Shown piece after piece: positions 1 through 5,580 of a stretch of DNA of 6,357 bases. The DNA is taken from positions 1-6,357 of the forward strand of contig CAZWXF010000130.1 in the NCBI GenBank assembly GCA_964638055.1, in the 5' to 3' direction. The translations under genes were made by a program, and so were the position numbers. A model generated the notes under the pieces. The model was not told where the DNA came from and searched no databases. It saw only the letters and a list, made by a program, of their open reading frames with translations. The DNA is from Prado023 sp964638055. GTDB taxonomy: Bacteria > Actinomycetota > Actinomycetes > S36-B12 > CAIYMF01. The first letter of the stretch is position 1. Each line of letters begins with the position of its first letter.

Positions 1-17
1 CGCCGGGCAGCCCGAGT

Positions 18-653
18 CTACGGCCCGGAGGGCGCTTCTCCCGGAGCATCGAGGGCGGGGCACACCAGGCGGATCTGGTCCACGGCGGCAGCCCCGGCCC
101 GGACCAGCCTGGGCACCCGTCCTGTCAGGTCGACGACCGTCGAGGCGGCCGATGGCGGCAGCGGCCCGGCTGCCAGGTGGACGCTGGCCGACAGCGCCTC
201 GGCCGCGGCCGCGTCGTCTCCCCCGGGGGCTGTCACCGCTGCCACCGGCCCGGTTCGCTCCAGGAGCTCCAGGGCGACCGGGTGCAACGGCATCCGCACG
301 GCGATCCGACCGGCGGCATCGGCCAGGTCCCAGGCCAGGGACGGCTGCGCCCGCAGCACCAGCGTGAGGGGGCCGGGCCAGAAGGCCGTCATCAGGTCAT
401 GGGCGTCCGGGCCGACGACGGCGATCCCCGAGACGGCGCGCACCCGGGCGACGAGCACGGGGATGGCCAGGTCGGGTCGACCCTTGGCGACGCGCAGCGC
501 CGCGATCCCGGTGCCGCTGAACGCGTCGGCTAGCAGGCCGTACGCGGTGTCCAGCGGCGCCACGACCAGCTGGCCGCGCTGCATCGCCGAGACGGCCGCG
601 TCGAGGCCGCGCCGCCGCTGCTCGGGCTCGGTCATGTCGAAGGCTCGGATCAC
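18..653 (-). CDS. Sua5/YrdC-family L-threonylcarbamoyladenylate synthase homologue with altered active-site motifs
   Basis: The 211-residue protein belongs to the Sua5/YrdC/YciO family, which makes threonylcarbamoyl-AMP from threonine, bicarbonate and ATP for the t6A37 modification of ANN-decoding tRNAs in the cytoplasm. Family landmarks are visible: PLDTAYG (33-39, usually PTDTVYG), KGR (57-59), FWPGPLTLVL (91-100), RMPLHP (120-125) and STVVDLTG near the C-terminus. The GTG at 653 is chosen because it gives the family-like N-terminus IRAFDMTEPEQRRRG and overlaps the prmC stop as GTGA, implying translational coupling; an ATG at 635 is the alternative. Oddity: where the family has S-A-N (SSANxSG) this protein has T-A-P (141-143), and the Thr of PTDT is Leu. 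It has the length of the single-domain family members and shows no frameshift, so it is a divergent but intact homologue. Family membership is sure; catalytic activity is uncertain. Confidence 0.88.
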   Translation of the reverse strand: MIRAFDMTEPEQRRRGLDAAVSAMQRGQLVVAPLDTAYGLLADAFSGTGIAALRVAKGRPDLAIPVLVARVRAVSGIAVVGPDAHDLMTAFWPGPLTLVLRAQPSLAWDLADAAGRIAVRMPLHPVALELLERTGPVAAVTAPGGDDAAAAEALSASVHLAAGPLPPSAASTVVDLTGRVPRLVRAGAAAVDQIRLVCPALDAPGEAPSGP

Positions 654-1621
654 GCCCGCCCCCGCGCGGTGCGCACCCCGGTCGTGAAGCGCGGCCGGCC
701 GGACAGGTCCGTGTGGTCGCTGACCGACTCGAAGGCGGGCTCGTCGCCCAGGGTCACGCGCCGGACGAGTCCCGGCACGCCCAGCGCCCCGCCGTCCTCG
801 CCCTGGACGTCCGCGTGCTCCACGAGGAGCAGGCCACCCGGAGCCAGGAGGATCGCCGACTGGCCGACCAGACCACGGATCACGGCCAGGCCGTCCGGCC
901 CGGCGAAGAGGGCCTGGCCAGGGTCGTGGTCGCGCACCTCGGCGTCGCGCGGGACCATCCCGGAGGGCACGTAGGGCGGGTTGCTGATGACGAGCGCCAC
1001 TCGCCCGGCGAGCTCCTCCAGGGGTCCGCCGGGCCCGGCGACGGTGGTGGCGTCCCCGGCGACGAGGCGCACGCTGCTCGCGCTGCGATCCAGCTCCGGG
1101 GAAACGGCGACGAGGTTGGCCTGGGCCCAGGCGAGGGCTGTGGCCGAGAGCTCGACAGCGACGACCTCGAGGCCGGGGACCTCCACGGCCAGGCTCAGGG
1201 CGATGGCCGCCGAACCGGTGCAGAGGTCCACCACGAGGGCACGAGGGGTTGCTCGCCCTTCTCCCGCAGGGGTCGGGGGCTCGGGCCGCAGGGCTCGTAG
1301 GTGACTGATGGCCGCCTCGACCATCACCTCGGTCTCGGGGCGGGGCACGAACACCCCGGGTCCGACGCTCAGGCGCAGGTGGCGGAAGTGCGCGGCACCG
1401 GTGATGTGCTGCAGCGGGACACGGCGCTCCCGGTCGCCGACGGCGGCCTCGAACCGCTCGACCACGTCGGCATCGAGGATCGGGTCCGCCAACCGGAGCA
1501 TGAGGCGCTCCCGTCCCGTCACGTGGGCCAGCAGCAGCTCCGCGTCGACCGCCGGGCTCGGCACGCCGGCCCGGCTCAGCCTCGCGGTGGCCGAGGCGAG
1601 GATCTCGCGCGCCGTCGCCAT
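650..1621 (-). CDS. prmC: Peptide chain release factor N5-glutamine methyltransferase PrmC
   Basis: This 323-residue SAM-dependent methyltransferase modifies the glutamine of the GGQ motif in release factors RF1 and RF2. An N-terminal helical domain (about 1-85) begins MATAREILASATARLSRAG; the PRPETE motif typical of PrmC is at 93-98; the SAM-binding motif I is DLCTGSAAIAL (132-142, usually DLCTGSGAIAL); and the catalytic NPPYVP, which binds the substrate glutamine amide, is at 214-219. The C-terminal end DLSGRPRFTTGVR is family-like. It is somewhat longer than the E. coli protein, through a proline- and glycine-rich insert at about 111-127, which is ordinary for actinobacteria. It is followed directly by the Sua5-like gene with a 4-base overlap. 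The expected upstream partner prfA is not present; a repeat array lies there instead. The ATG at 1621 is preceded by AGGG 9 bases upstream and by a TAGGGT box that could make it leaderless. Confidence 0.95.
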   Translation of the reverse strand: MATAREILASATARLSRAGVPSPAVDAELLLAHVTGRERLMLRLADPILDADVVERFEAAVGDRERRVPLQHITGAAHFRHLRLSVGPGVFVPRPETEVMVEAAISHLRALRPEPPTPAGEGRATPRALVVDLCTGSAAIALSLAVEVPGLEVVAVELSATALAWAQANLVAVSPELDRSASSVRLVAGDATTVAGPGGPLEELAGRVALVISNPPYVPSGMVPRDAEVRDHDPGQALFAGPDGLAVIRGLVGQSAILLAPGGLLLVEHADVQGEDGGALGVPGLVRRVTLGDEPAFESVSDHTDLSGRPRFTTGVRTARGRA

Positions 1622-1629
1622 GGCCGATC

Positions 1630-1635
1630 ACCCTA
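1630..1635 (-). promoter_or_regulatory. Candidate -10 element (TAGGGT) for prmC-sua5
   Basis: On the minus strand TAGGGT fits the actinobacterial TANNNT -10 pattern and ends 8 bases before the prmC ATG, so transcription would begin within a base or two of the start codon. No clear -35 is seen; the -35 region would fall at the edge of the repeat array. The same AGGG could instead act as a weak ribosome binding site. Inference from position and pattern only. Confidence 0.4.
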
Positions 1636-1659
1636 GGCCTCAGGGACGGCTCCGTCGTC

Positions 1660-1914
1660 GGTCGAGCCCGTCGAGACCCGCAGCCGTCGGTCTCGACAAG
1701 CTCGACCAGCGCAGTCGTCGGTCTCGACGGGCTCGGTCGTCTCGATGGGCTCGACGGGCGCGGTCGTCGGTCGAGCCTGTCGAGACCACGACCCACGCTC
1801 TCGGTCTCGACAAGCTCGACCAGCGCGGTGCTCGGTCTCGACAAGCTCGACCAGCGCGGTGCTCGGTCTCGACAAGCTCGACCAGCGCAGCCGTCGGTCG
1901 AGCCTGTCGAGACC
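1660..1914. repeat. Array of at least nine 19-bp dispersed-repeat copies in both orientations
   Basis: Copies in the orientation GGTCTCGACAAGCTCGACC are at 1689-1707, 1803-1821, 1834-1852 and 1865-1883, with degenerate ones at 1720-1738 (GGTCTCGACGGGCTCGGTC) and 1739-1755. Copies in the opposite orientation (GGTCGAGCCTGTCGAGACC or a one-base variant) are at 1660-1678, 1769-1787 and 1896-1914. Each copy is itself an imperfect inverted repeat with GGTC and GACC ends. Start-to-start spacing is 31 bp for 1689/1720 and for 1803/1834/1865/1896. The 28-bp stretches 1766-1793 and 1893-1920 are identical, showing duplication of a unit plus its flank. The array occupies almost the whole 311-base gap between divergent prmC and the thioesterase gene. 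Because it lacks stops in several frames it produces long spurious reading frames. No transposase is present. I recognise it as a dispersed intergenic repeat of actinobacteria; its function is unknown. Confidence 0.92.
1803..1895 (+). repeat. Three tandem 31-bp units inside the repeat array
   Basis: Units begin at 1803, 1834 and 1865. The first two (1803-1833 and 1834-1864) are identical over all 31 bases: the 19-bp repeat followed by CAGCGCGGTGCTC minus its first shared base. The third matches until CAGCGC and then changes to AGCCGTC, the ending that also appears, with one change, after the copy at 1689. Perfect identity of the first two units suggests recent slippage or unequal crossover. 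Confidence 0.9.
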
Positions 1915-1920
1915 ACGACC

Positions 1921-1926
1921 TAAGGT
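1921..1926 (+). promoter_or_regulatory. Candidate -10 element (TAAGGT), overlapping a possible ribosome binding site
   Basis: TAAGGT fits TANNNT and ends 6 bases before the GTG at 1933, so the start codon could be the first transcribed base. The overlapping AAGGTGAG (1922-1929) could instead serve as a Shine-Dalgarno sequence for the same GTG. A promoter here would take its -35 region from the last repeat copy (1896-1914). The sequence cannot separate the two readings. Confidence 0.4.
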
Positions 1927-1932
1927 GAGTTC

Positions 1933-2775
1933 GTGCCCCTGCCTGTCTCACCCGAGGTCTTCTTCGAGGCCCTGGCCGAGTCCCCGTCCGGCGAGCGGAC
2001 CAGCCGGTCGCTGCTGCGGGCGACCAGCCACACGAGCGGTCCGTGGCAGGAGGGCCTCCAGCATGCGGGTCCCCCCGGGGCCGCTTTGGTCCGCGAGGTC
2101 TCGCGGCTGGGTGGGCTGCCCCCTGCCGCCCTGCCGGCCCGCCTCTGCTTCGACATCCTCGGCCCCGTCCCCGTGGCGGATCTGGCGCTGCGCGCCCGGG
2201 TCGTGCGGCCGGGGTCCCGAATCGTGCTGACCGAGGCCGAGCTCGCCGCCGCCGATCGCCCCGATCGTCCGCTGATGACGCTGCGGGCATGGCTGCTGCG
2301 CCAAGCCCCGGAAGGGTCCGGCATCCCGGCTCACCTCGACACGACCGTCCCCGAGCACCGCGGGACGACGGTCCCCCGACCGCCCGGGTGGCTCCCGGGC
2401 TACCTCGACGCGATCAGCTGGTCATGGGTCGAGGGATCGTTCGAGCGCCCGGGTCCCGCCACGATCTGGGCCCTCCCGCTCGTGGACCTCGTGGCCGGCG
2501 AGCCGACGACACCGATCCAGCGACTGGTCGCCCTCTCCGACTCCGCCAGCGGAATCTCGGCAGTCGCAGACCCCGAGACCCTGCTCTTCGTGAACACCGA
2601 CCTTACGATCCATCTCGACCGGACGCCGCAGGGCGAGAGCCTGTGGCTCCGGGCGGAGTCGTTCATCTCACCGGCCGGGATCGGGAGGACGACCGGCGTC
2701 CTCGGCGACGAGCACGGCGCCCTGGGCCAGACGGGGCAGACGCTGTTCGTGGCCCCGCGGGGCGCGACGGGCTGA
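1933..2775 (+). CDS. Acyl-CoA thioesterase-like protein (double hot-dog fold, thioesterase family)
   Basis: The 280-residue protein resembles the actinobacterial thioesterase-family proteins built from two hot-dog domains, which hydrolyse acyl-CoA or bind acyl-CoA-like ligands in the cytoplasm. The N-terminal half (about 1-125) carries the ligand-tunnel pattern LPARLCFDILGPVPVADLAL at 67-86 and RARVVRPGSRIVLTEAEL. The C-terminal half has PIQRLVALSDSASGIS (194-209), then LLFVNTDLTIHLDR (217-230) and GALGQTGQTLFVAPR at the end, the usual order for this family. A proline-rich linker (about 138-158) joins the halves. No signal peptide or membrane segment is visible. The GTG start follows AAGGTGAG at a good distance, directly after the repeat array. 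It has no operon partner and converges with the cupin gene. The natural substrate cannot be inferred. Confidence 0.82.
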   Translation: MPLPVSPEVFFEALAESPSGERTSRSLLRATSHTSGPWQEGLQHAGPPGAALVREVSRLGGLPPAALPARLCFDILGPVPVADLALRARVVRPGSRIVLTEAELAAADRPDRPLMTLRAWLLRQAPEGSGIPAHLDTTVPEHRGTTVPRPPGWLPGYLDAISWSWVEGSFERPGPATIWALPLVDLVAGEPTTPIQRLVALSDSASGISAVADPETLLFVNTDLTIHLDRTPQGESLWLRAESFISPAGIGRTTGVLGDEHGALGQTGQTLFVAPRGATG

Positions 2776-2806
2776 CCGGCGCGCAACGCGCACGCCGTGG
2801 CCGCCA

Positions 2807-2830
2807 CCGCCTCCTACGCCTGGGAGGCGG
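2807..2830. terminator. Hairpin between convergent thioesterase and cupin genes, candidate bidirectional terminator
   Basis: A perfect 8-bp stem, CCGCCTCC (2807-2814) with GGAGGCGG (2823-2830), encloses an 8-base loop. It lies 31 bases after the thioesterase stop and spans the TAG stop codon of the cupin gene (2814-2816). There is no T-run on either side, as is common for GC-rich actinobacterial terminators, so termination is inferred from structure and position alone. Confidence 0.45.
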
Positions 2831-3185
2831 GCACGGCCCAGTTGGTCGCGCCGAACCAGTCGACGACCACGACCGTCTCGTCGCCCTCGACCCACGCGTC
2901 ATGGCCCTCGGGGAGGCTGGTCACGTCGCCCGGGCCGGCGACGAACTGCGTGCCGTCGTCCATGCGGATCCCCATTCGGCCCTCCACGTGGTACTGGAAG
3001 TGCGGTGCCAGGCAGGAGTCCGTGCCCGCGAGCGGCTTCACGTCGTTCGACCACCGCCACCCGGGTTCGAGGACCAGTCGTCCGATCGTGCTCTCGCCGA
3101 CCGTGAGGATCTCCGCCCGTCCGTGCTCGAAGGTCCGGATCTCGGTGGGCTGGGCGAAGGTGAAGTGCTCCACCGTCTGCTTCAT
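2814..3185 (-). CDS. Small single-domain cupin protein
   Basis: The 123-residue protein is a single beta-barrel cupin. The first cupin motif region is GTDSCLAPHFQYHVEGRMGIRMDDG (written here in parts: GTDSC 54-58, PHFQYHVEGRM 61-71), followed by the turn VAGPGDVTSLPEGHDAWV (82-99). Cys58, His62 and His95 are the likely metal ligands by comparison with similar small cupins, in place of the classical HxH...E set. There is no signal peptide. It starts at an ATG with a strong AGGAGG 5 bases upstream (3191-3196), unlike most neighbours. It is divergent from the TetR gene with an operator pair between them, so it is probably that regulator's target. The reaction is unknown: small cupins may be dioxygenases, isomerases or ligand-binding proteins. 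Confidence 0.85.
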   Translation of the reverse strand: MKQTVEHFTFAQPTEIRTFEHGRAEILTVGESTIGRLVLEPGWRWSNDVKPLAGTDSCLAPHFQYHVEGRMGIRMDDGTQFVAGPGDVTSLPEGHDAWVEGDETVVVVDWFGATNWAVPASQA

Positions 3186-3190
3186 GGTGC

Positions 3191-3196
3191 CCTCCT
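3191..3196 (-). promoter_or_regulatory. Strong ribosome binding site of the cupin gene
   Basis: AGGAGG on the minus strand lies 5 bases before the ATG at 3185. It fixes the start and shows that the cupin transcript has a leader. Confidence 0.75.
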
Positions 3197-3203
3197 CGTC
3201 GCA

Positions 3204-3219
3204 TCTACCTGCCAGTAGA
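3204..3219. promoter_or_regulatory. Operator site 1 of the tetR-cupin intergenic region
   Basis: TCTACCTGCCAGTAGA has 5-bp inverted arms TCTAC/GTAGA around a 6-base centre. Read on the minus strand its core CTACTGGCAGGTAG matches site 2 in 12 of 14 positions. It lies just upstream of the cupin ribosome binding site, where a bound repressor would block the cupin promoter or early transcript. Confidence 0.65.
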
Positions 3220-3230
3220 CACGAGGATCA

Positions 3231-3250
3231 TCTACCTACTGGATGGTAGA
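3231..3250. promoter_or_regulatory. Operator site 2 of the tetR-cupin intergenic region
   Basis: TCTACCTACTGGATGGTAGA has outer 6-bp arms TCTACC/GGTAGA. Its inner core CTACTGGATGGTAG (3236-3249) shares the CTAC-N6-GTAG plan of site 1 but faces the opposite way. The centres of the two CTAC-N6-GTAG cores (3211.5 and 3242.5) are 31 bp apart, about three helical turns. It overlaps the likely tetR -10 box, so binding would give autorepression. Confidence 0.65.
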
Positions 3251-3252
3251 GT
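3247..3252 (+). promoter_or_regulatory. Candidate -10 element (TAGAGT) of tetR
   Basis: TAGAGT fits TANNNT and partly overlaps operator site 2. It would place the transcript start near 3259, leaving a leader of about 20 bases that contains the AAGGAG ribosome binding site at 3268-3273. No good -35 is visible at the usual spacing. Confidence 0.4.
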
Positions 3253-3278
3253 CAAGGGACCGTCGAGAAGGAGCCGAC

Positions 3279-3920
3279 ATGAGCAGCGCCAGGCCGGGGG
3301 GGACGTCGGATCGCATCCTGGACGCCGCCGAGGAGCTCGTGGCGACGCGGGGGCTCAACGCGATGAGCTACGCGGACATCTCCGAGCGCGTCGGCATCAC
3401 GACGGCGTCCCTGCACTACCACTTCCCGTCCAAGGCGGACCTGGTCCGCGCCCTCGTCGAGCGCTACTCGCTGCGGTTCTTCGCCGGACTCGATGCATTG
3501 GAGGCGACCGGTGCGGATCCCGCCGAGCTCGTCCGCGGGTACGCCGACGTCTACGCCGGCGTGCTCTCGCGCGGGCGCATGTGCCTGTGCGGGATGCTCG
3601 CCTCGGACTACGCGACGCTGCCCAGCGAGGCCCAGGACGACGTGGCTGCCTTCTTCGCGCGCAACGAGCAGTGGCTCGAGCGAGTGATCCGCGAGGGGAT
3701 CGCGTCGGGAGCGCTCACGGAGTCCGCGTCACCGCTCGACGCGGCCAGGGCACTCCTGGCCGGGCTGGAGGGGGCGATGCTCGTCTCGCGGCCCTTCGAG
3801 GGAACGGCACGCTTCGATGCGATCGCCGCCGCGCTGCTGGCAACCCTGGGAGTGCCCGCGGAGCAGCGCCGAACCGCCACAGCCGCGAGCACCGGCGCCG
3901 CCGGGTCACCGACCACGTAG
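3279..3920 (+). CDS. TetR/AcrR-family transcriptional regulator
   Basis: The 213-residue protein is a one-component repressor of the TetR family, acting as a DNA-binding dimer. The N-terminal helix-turn-helix domain (about 9-56) shows SDRILDAAEELVATRG, then the recognition helix region ITTASLHYHFPSKADLV (40-56), which is classical for the family. The C-terminal ligand and dimerisation domain contains GRMCLCGMLASDYATLP (99-115) with Cys102 and Cys104 in a CxC arrangement, and later a helix LLAGLEGAMLVSRPF. Start choice: an in-frame ATG at 3243 lies inside operator site 2 and has no ribosome binding site, whereas ATG 3279 follows AAGGAG (3268-3273) by 5 bases. It is divergent from the cupin gene, with twin operator sites between them, so it probably represses both. 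The inducer is unknown; the paired cysteines permit, but do not show, redox or electrophile sensing. Confidence 0.93.
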   Translation: MSSARPGGTSDRILDAAEELVATRGLNAMSYADISERVGITTASLHYHFPSKADLVRALVERYSLRFFAGLDALEATGADPAELVRGYADVYAGVLSRGRMCLCGMLASDYATLPSEAQDDVAAFFARNEQWLERVIREGIASGALTESASPLDAARALLAGLEGAMLVSRPFEGTARFDAIAAALLATLGVPAEQRRTATAASTGAAGSPTT

Positions 3921-3958
3921 CCGGCGAGGGCCTTCGTGCTCCCCACGTCGGGTCCCAA

Positions 3959-3976
3959 CGTCCTGGCTCCCGGACG
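3959..3976. terminator. Hairpin after tetR, weak candidate terminator
   Basis: CGTCC (3959-3963) pairs with GGACG (3972-3976) around an 8-base loop, 39 bases after the tetR stop. There is no T-run. A further imperfect inverted repeat, CGGGGC (4022-4027) with GCCCCG (4047-4052), sits immediately beyond the trpB stop. The 132-base convergent gap needs termination from both sides, which is the main support. Confidence 0.3.
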
Positions 3977-4052
3977 GCGCCTCCCCGTTCAGCACGGTTG
4001 GCTGCCGGTGGACGTGACCGGCGGGGCCGCAGCGTCACCGGCGGGAGCCCCG

Positions 4053-5420
4053 TCAGATCGTGGGCAGCTCCGCCAGTGCCTCGGCGAACCGCTCGTCGGG
4101 CGTGTCCTCGTCGGTCAACCGGCCACCCAGGTAGGCGTCGTACGCGGCAAGGTCGAAGTGCCCGTGCCCGGACAGCGCGATCAGGATGCACCGCTCCTGT
4201 CCCGTCTCGGTGGCCGCCCGCGCCTCCCGCACCGCTGCGGCGATCGCGTGGCTGGACTCGGGCGCTGCCACGATCCCCTCGGTCCGGGCGAACCGGATGG
4301 CCGCGTCGAAGCACTCGCGCTGCGGCAGCGCCTGGGCCTCCAGCAGGCCAAGTGCGTACGCGTGCGAGAGCAGGGGGCTCATGCCGTGGTAGCGCAGGCC
4401 TCCGGCGTGGATCGGATCAGGGACGAAGCTGTGCCCGAGGGTGTGCATCTTCATCAGCGGGGTCATCCCGGACGCGTCGCCGAAGTCATAGGCGTACGCG
4501 CCGCGGGTGAGCGTGGGGCAGCTTGCCGGCTCCACCGCGCGGATGACCGGGCTCATCCGGCCGGCCAGCGTCTCGCGGATGAAGGGGAACACCAGTCCGG
4601 CGAAGTTGGACCCACCGCCGGTGCACCCCAGGATCACGTCCGGGGTGTCGCCGGCCTTGGCCAGCTGGAGCAGCACCTCCTCGCCGATGATCGTCTGGTG
4701 CAGGAGCACATGGTTGAGCACCGAGCCCAGCGCGTACTTGACCGTCGGGTCGCCAGCAGCCACCTCGACGGCCTCGGAGATCGCGATCCCCAGGGACCCG
4801 GGGTGGTTCGGATCCATCTCGAGGTAGTGCTTGCCCGCCTGAGTGAGCGTTGATGGCGACCGGTGCACCGTTGCGCCGAACGTCTCGATCATCATTCGCC
4901 GGTACGGCTTCTGGTCGTACGAGGCCCCGACCTGCCATACCTCGCACTCCAGTCCGAACAGGGCGGCGGCGAAGCTCAGGGCAGTTCCCCACTGACCTGC
5001 CCCGGTCTCCGTCGTCAGCTTCCGGACGCCGGCCTTGGCGTTGTAGTACGCCTGCGGAACGGAGGTGTTCACCTTGTGCGATCCGGCCGGGCTCACACCC
5101 TCGTACTTGTAGTAGATGCGGGCCGATGTGCCCAGCGCCTCCTCGAAGCGGTGTGCCCGGTACAGCGGGGACGGCCGCCACTGGCGGTAGACGTCGAGGA
5201 TCTCGCCGGGGATGTCGATGAACCGGTCGGTGGCCACCTCCTGCAGGATCAGCTCCAGGGGGAACAGCGGCTCCAGTGCCTCCGGCCCGATCGGTTCGTG
5301 CGTGCCAGGGTGCAGCGGCGGGGGCGGCGGCTCCGGCAGATCGGGGATGAGGTTGTACCACGTGGTGGGCATCTCCTCCTCGGAGAGCACGTACTTGTGG
5401 GTCCGCGGGGCGTGGAGCAT
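4053..5420 (-). CDS. TrpB2-type tryptophan synthase beta chain (TrpB-like PLP enzyme)
   Basis: The 455-residue fold-type II PLP enzyme condenses indole with serine (or a related amino acid) to tryptophan. It belongs to the TrpB2 subgroup: the N-terminal extension HKYVLSEEEMPTTWYN and PDLPEPPPPPLHPGT (26-40) is typical of that group and absent from classical TrpB1. The PLP lysine is Lys116 in GSHKVNTS (113-120); the catalytic glutamate is expected at Glu138 in TETGAGQWGTALS; the phosphate-binding loop is GCTGGGSNFAG (265-275); and SGHGHFD (417-423) stands where TrpB1 has its SGRGD-like motif. Start: an in-frame TTG at 5429 is possible, but ATG 5420 fits the family and sits 7 bases after a TAGGTT box. 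No trpA, trpC or other trp gene is adjacent, and no leader-peptide attenuator or T-box is evident in the 160 bases upstream. TrpB2 proteins are often a second copy beside a complete trp operon; salvage of indole is a proposed role. Confidence 0.92.
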   Translation of the reverse strand: MLHAPRTHKYVLSEEEMPTTWYNLIPDLPEPPPPPLHPGTHEPIGPEALEPLFPLELILQEVATDRFIDIPGEILDVYRQWRPSPLYRAHRFEEALGTSARIYYKYEGVSPAGSHKVNTSVPQAYYNAKAGVRKLTTETGAGQWGTALSFAAALFGLECEVWQVGASYDQKPYRRMMIETFGATVHRSPSTLTQAGKHYLEMDPNHPGSLGIAISEAVEVAAGDPTVKYALGSVLNHVLLHQTIIGEEVLLQLAKAGDTPDVILGCTGGGSNFAGLVFPFIRETLAGRMSPVIRAVEPASCPTLTRGAYAYDFGDASGMTPLMKMHTLGHSFVPDPIHAGGLRYHGMSPLLSHAYALGLLEAQALPQRECFDAAIRFARTEGIVAAPESSHAIAAAVREARAATETGQERCILIALSGHGHFDLAAYDAYLGGRLTDEDTPDERFAEALAELPTI

Positions 5421-5427
5421 GGAGGGC

Positions 5428-5433
5428 AACCTA
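5428..5433 (-). promoter_or_regulatory. Candidate -10 element (TAGGTT) of the trpB2 gene
   Basis: TAGGTT on the minus strand fits TANNNT and ends 7 bases before the ATG at 5420, which would give a leaderless transcript. The alternative reading is GTAGG as a weak, rather distant ribosome binding site. It implies that trpB2 has its own promoter and is not simply read through from the upstream reductase gene 160 bases away. Confidence 0.42.
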
Positions 5434-5580
5434 CTCAGCCGCGTCGAGTCGGCAGGGCGGGGGGTGACTGCGCCTCGCCGGCTGCGGGGCTCGACCGGGG
5501 ATCGGATCGAGGGCGACTGGCCTGCCCCTGTCGAAGGCAGCGTGGAGCGCGACCGACGTGACTGCCTGGGCCCCGTCCGG
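5434..5580. other. Non-coding gap between the reductase and trpB2 genes
   Basis: The stretch lies downstream of the reductase stop and upstream of trpB2. I found no open frame with a start and ribosome binding site, no strong hairpin with a T-run, and no dispersed-repeat copy. Reading frames crossing it on the plus strand are shadows of trpB2 and the reductase gene. Confidence 0.5.

Noticed and set aside
1660..1914. Possible CRISPR array
   Set aside because: Repeats occur in both orientations, the stretches between are about 12 bases and themselves repeated, and there are no cas genes.
18..1916. A 632-codon minus-strand open frame running from the repeat array through to the Sua5-like gene
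   Set aside because: Only its last third is real (the Sua5-like protein). The middle is the antisense-frame shadow of prmC, and the first part is translated repeat (VSTGSTD, ELVETE, RACRDR), which is open in several frames merely because the repeat lacks stops.
3243..3278. Earlier ATG start for tetR adding 12 residues (MVESRDRREGAD)
   Set aside because: It lies within operator site 2 and before the promoter-proximal leader, and has no ribosome binding site; the ATG at 3279 has AAGGAG at 5 bases.
5421..5429. TTG start for trpB2 at 5429
   Set aside because: The ribosome binding site-like AGTAGG would be directly adjacent to the TTG, and the ATG at 5420 gives the family-like N-terminus.
4863..5561. 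Long plus-strand open frames opposite trpB2 and the reductase gene
   Set aside because: They are typical GC-rich antisense shadows with no family-like motifs, while the minus-strand products are clearly conserved enzymes.
5421..5580. Tryptophan-responsive leader or T-box before trpB2
   Set aside because: No leader peptide with tandem Trp codons, no T-box sequence and no convincing alternative hairpins were found; a leaderless start is more likely.
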